Source: an uncultured Tidjanibacter sp. | GTDB taxonomy: Bacteria; Bacteroidota; Bacteroidia; Bacteroidales; Rikenellaceae | Direction of reading: 5' to 3' | Length of the DNA stretch: 6,901 bases | Assembly (NCBI GenBank): GCA_934663885.1 | Contig: CAKUKW010000110.1 | Coordinates: forward strand, 1-6,901 | Part shown: positions 5,388-6,901 of the stretch, in pieces | Numbering within the stretch: position 1 is the stretch's first letter | How the letters are laid out: each line of letters opens with the position of its first letter | The notes under the pieces: generated by a model | The model's input: only the letters and a program-made list of their open reading frames with translations | Database searches by the model: none | What the model was told of the DNA's origin: nothing | Position numbers and translations under genes: made by a program

Positions 5388-6227
5388 ATGAAAAGATTTG
5401 CATTTCTGACACTCCTTTGTCTTTTCGGACTCTCCGCTTTTTCATGCGGCGATGCCGGACAACCTGATTTAACCGAACCCGCTACAAGAGGGGACAATTC
5501 CCCAACTGCGGTTATCAAAGTCGACCCTGCGAATCCCGCCAATAAATATGATATGGTCGGGAAAATGCACAATGAAGCGTTGGCCTACACCAGGGACTTC
5601 ATCGCTTCATCCCCATACAAAATATCTTCGCAGGGAATTATAGACCTTGCCTACAAATTCTCCATAGAACTTCTTTCCAGTGACCCGGAGATGGCCAGTG
5701 CGGATTTCGATTCCATCCCACGCCTGACATTTGATGAGGCTAAGTTTATTCTGGAAGATATTACCAATAACAATCTCGACAAGTTCATAGCCAACCTGAA
5801 TATGGACAGCCGCCTGAGGATCAAACTGAAAGATCTGGTAGACTCCGTAATCAAGGAAGCCGGATCAGAGATGGTCAATTATGGCATATTATACGACGGC
5901 ATTGTAAAGTTCGAAGATGAAATAATGTCTATCATGAGTTATAAGATTACCCAAAAAGATGCCTGCTCTCTCCTCAGTTTCACCTCCACGCTACGTTACT
6001 CACTCGCCTATTGGGAAAACACTTACAGTGATTCCGTCGAAGATGAAGCGGCTCCGGGCGGCAAGATAAAAAAATGGCTTAAAGTCGCAGCAGTTGCTCT
6101 TTCTGATGCAGCCGGAGCGGTAGCGGGGGCGGCTACAGGTTCGCTGATAGGTCCTGTAAGCGCGGTCGCCGGGGCTATTTGTACCGGGACGGCGGCAAGT
6201 TGTGCAGTGGGAAGCATACTATATTAA
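5388..6227 (+). CDS. hypothetical lipoprotein with glycine-zipper C-terminus
   Basis: A 279-residue protein of unknown function. Residues 1-20 form a lipoprotein signal (MKRFAFLTLLCLFGLSAFSC) with Cys20 as the lipidation site. The segment N-x-Y-D-x-x-G-x-x-H-N-x-x-L-x-Y (52-67) resembles a motif near the N-terminus of many uncharacterised Bacteroidota lipoproteins. Residues about 75-215 are predominantly helical and polar. After a basic linker (GGKIKKWLK, 224-232), residues 233-278 are almost entirely small and hydrophobic, with a Gly243-x3-Gly247-x3-Gly251 zipper, Pro256 and two Cys (265, 272). This tail looks like a membrane-inserting hairpin such as those of class II bacteriocins. It starts at the ATG at 5388, well separated from dnaX, and has its own terminator. 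It could be an envelope toxin, a pore-forming protein or simply a two-anchor lipoprotein; none of these is proven. Confidence 0.85.
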   Translation: MKRFAFLTLLCLFGLSAFSCGDAGQPDLTEPATRGDNSPTAVIKVDPANPANKYDMVGKMHNEALAYTRDFIASSPYKISSQGIIDLAYKFSIELLSSDPEMASADFDSIPRLTFDEAKFILEDITNNNLDKFIANLNMDSRLRIKLKDLVDSVIKEAGSEMVNYGILYDGIVKFEDEIMSIMSYKITQKDACSLLSFTSTLRYSLAYWENTYSDSVEDEAAPGGKIKKWLKVAAVALSDAAGAVAGAATGSLIGPVSAVAGAICTGTAASCAVGSILY

Positions 6228-6232
6228 TTTTG
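6225..6232 (+). promoter_or_regulatory. possible promoter box overlapping the lipoprotein stop codon
   Basis: TAATTTTG is a perfect TAnnTTTG match that includes the TAA stop. The -33 side is poor (only GTTG at 6199-6202, too far away). If active, it would make an RNA of about 110 nt ending at the terminator at 6306-6347. A perfect AATGCC/GGCATT pair (6249-6254 and 6292-6297) would fold most of that RNA. It may equally be chance, with the region being the 3' end of the lipoprotein message. Confidence 0.2.
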
Positions 6233-6305
6233 AAAAAAGAGTATTGCAAATGCCGCTTGAAGTGCTGCTGAACTAATAAAATAACTATTAAGGCATTGAG
6301 AAGCG

Positions 6306-6347
6306 CTTACGATATGCTTTAACCGCATCGTAAGTCCTGCATTTTTT
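6306..6347 (+). terminator. terminator after the second lipoprotein gene
   Basis: The stem CTTACGAT + GC pairs with GC + ATCGTAAG (6306-6317 and 6325-6334), with a 2-base bulge (AT, 6314-6315) and a 7-base loop. A T6 run follows at 6342-6347. It closes the lipoprotein transcript and precedes the promoter of the next gene. Confidence 0.65.
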
Positions 6348-6362
6348 ATCCGCGGAAATCCG

Positions 6363-6370
6363 TATATTTG
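6363..6370 (+). promoter_or_regulatory. Bacteroidota-type -7 element for the DUF3127-like gene
   Basis: TATATTTG matches TAnnTTTG at every fixed position and lies just after the preceding terminator. A clear TTTG -33 element is missing; only the T6 run at 6342-6347 is near. Transcription would start near 6377 and give a leader of about 95 nt. Confidence 0.5.
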
Positions 6371-6374
6371 TATA

Positions 6375-6470
6375 GCCTGTAGGCATGAGTAATCCCGGAC
6401 GGTTTTTAACGCCCGGCAACCAAGCGCATACGCCCGTCAGGAGTTTATGGATATCTAAACAATAAAGAAT
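6375..6470 (+). promoter_or_regulatory. structured leader of the DUF3127-like gene
   Basis: The leader holds GCCT-GT-AGGC (6375-6384) and two competing folds. One is CCGG/CCGG with an inner GTT/AAC stem (6395-6416). The other is GACGG/CCGTC (6398-6402 with 6434-6438), which encloses a small GCG-CATA-CGC hairpin (6424-6433). The folds share bases and cannot form together. The last 20 bases before the ATG are A-rich and unstructured, which suits start-site access in this phylum. I do not recognise a known riboswitch. Confidence 0.3.
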
Positions 6471-6833
6471 ATGGAATTCGAAGGAATGGTTTACAGGGTG
6501 CTTCCCGCAGTGAAGGGCACCAGCCAGAGGGGAGAATGGGTTAAACAGGAGGTGGTTTTCGAGCTGCCCGGCGAATTTAACCGTAAGTTGTGCGTCGGTT
6601 TCTGGGGCGACAAGGCCGCAGACGCGGGTAATCTGAGAGAAGGCGACCGTGTTTCGGTCGCGATAAATGTTGAATCCCGTGAGTACAACGGAAGATGGTT
6701 TACAGAAGCTCGTGCGTGGAAAATGTCGAAGGCCGCGCCTGAAACTCCGGCACCCGGTTTCGACAACCCGCTTCCTCCCGAGCCTTTTGAACCTCTTTAC
6801 GAATCGGACCCATCGGACGACCTGCCGTTCTGA
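6471..6833 (+). CDS. DUF3127-like small OB-fold protein with SSB-like C-terminal tip
   Basis: A 120-residue protein resembling the DUF3127 family of Bacteroidota, whose function is not established to my knowledge. Residues 1-86 look like a compact OB-type beta barrel: EFEGMVYRVLP, GEWVKQEVVFEL, CVGFWGD, then the strongly family-like NVESREYNGRWFTEARAWKM (66-85). A Pro-rich linker (88-109) leads to the acidic end ESDPSDDLPF. The last five residues, DDLPF, nearly copy the DDIPF tip by which bacterial SSB recruits replication and repair enzymes. A role at single-stranded DNA is therefore inferred. The ATG at 6471 follows an A-rich leader without a Shine-Dalgarno sequence. The gene has its own promoter box and sits downstream of, but is not co-transcribed with, the dnaX cluster. 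Confidence 0.85.
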   Translation: MEFEGMVYRVLPAVKGTSQRGEWVKQEVVFELPGEFNRKLCVGFWGDKAADAGNLREGDRVSVAINVESREYNGRWFTEARAWKMSKAAPETPAPGFDNPLPPEPFEPLYESDPSDDLPF

Positions 6834-6901
6834 TGAAAAATACCGGAACCGGAGACAGTTTTTAATCCTGCTGCCGGCCGATAAAACTCTCCTGCCGGAT
6901 T
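6834..6901 (+). other. 3' region of the DUF3127-like gene, window end
   Basis: CCGG-AA-CCGG (6843-6852) followed a few bases later by T5 (6859-6863) could be a weak terminator. An AATCC/GGATT pair (6864-6868 and 6897-6901) reaches the window edge, so its full structure is cut off. No gene start is visible. Confidence 0.25.

Noticed and set aside
6250..6276. 8-codon frame MPLEVLLN downstream of the second lipoprotein
   Set aside because: It is too short to support and lies inside a long-range inverted repeat.
6391..6440. CCCGGCAACC in the DUF3127 leader suggested a SAM-I riboswitch
   Set aside because: The other conserved SAM-I core blocks (such as the GGTGCTAA-type segment) and the closing stem are missing, and the gene has no methionine-related role.

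Overview
The window looks like chromosomal DNA from a member of the Bacteroidota, most likely the order Bacteroidales. The reasons are: promoters of the TTTG / TAnnTTTG type, start codons preceded by A-rich leaders instead of Shine-Dalgarno sequences, a membrane-anchored HU-like/SPOR protein, a DUF3127-type protein, and lipoproteins that match nothing outside this phylum as far as I can tell. I cannot fix the genus from sequence alone.

Layout. Positions 1-131 hold a degenerate direct repeat with no convincing gene. A small lipoprotein gene with a possible BACON-like domain lies on the minus strand (574 to 131). The 477-base gap that follows is a divergent control region. It contains a near-ideal minus-strand promoter (848-818) that would give a leader of about 235 nt, a strong dyad (685-719), and a plus-strand promoter (956-987). 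A plus-strand housekeeping cluster comes next: lgt (1052-1972), a membrane-spanning HU-like + SPOR protein (2030-2965) and dnaX (3066-4925), probably co-transcribed and closed by a 15-bp perfect hairpin at 4981-5017. After 370 bases of AT-rich non-coding DNA comes a second lipoprotein (5388-6227) with an unusual glycine-zipper C-terminus, then a terminator (6306-6347). A separate promoter (6363-6370) and a structured leader follow, then a DUF3127-like gene (6471-6833) whose last residues copy the C-terminal tip of single-stranded DNA-binding protein (SSB).

How the parts connect. Lgt lipidates prolipoproteins, so both lipoprotein genes encode its substrates. The HU-like/SPOR protein could connect DNA or a cytoplasmic partner to septal peptidoglycan. 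DnaX is the clamp-loader ATPase, and the DUF3127-like protein may work at single-stranded DNA. The observations most worth following are two slippage-prone A-runs in dnaX: an A10 run with stop codons immediately in both alternative frames, and an E. coli-like A AAA AAG heptamer. Also notable are the SSB-like tip on the DUF3127 protein and the bacteriocin-like tail on the second lipoprotein. No mobile element, CRISPR array, tRNA or rRNA was seen.
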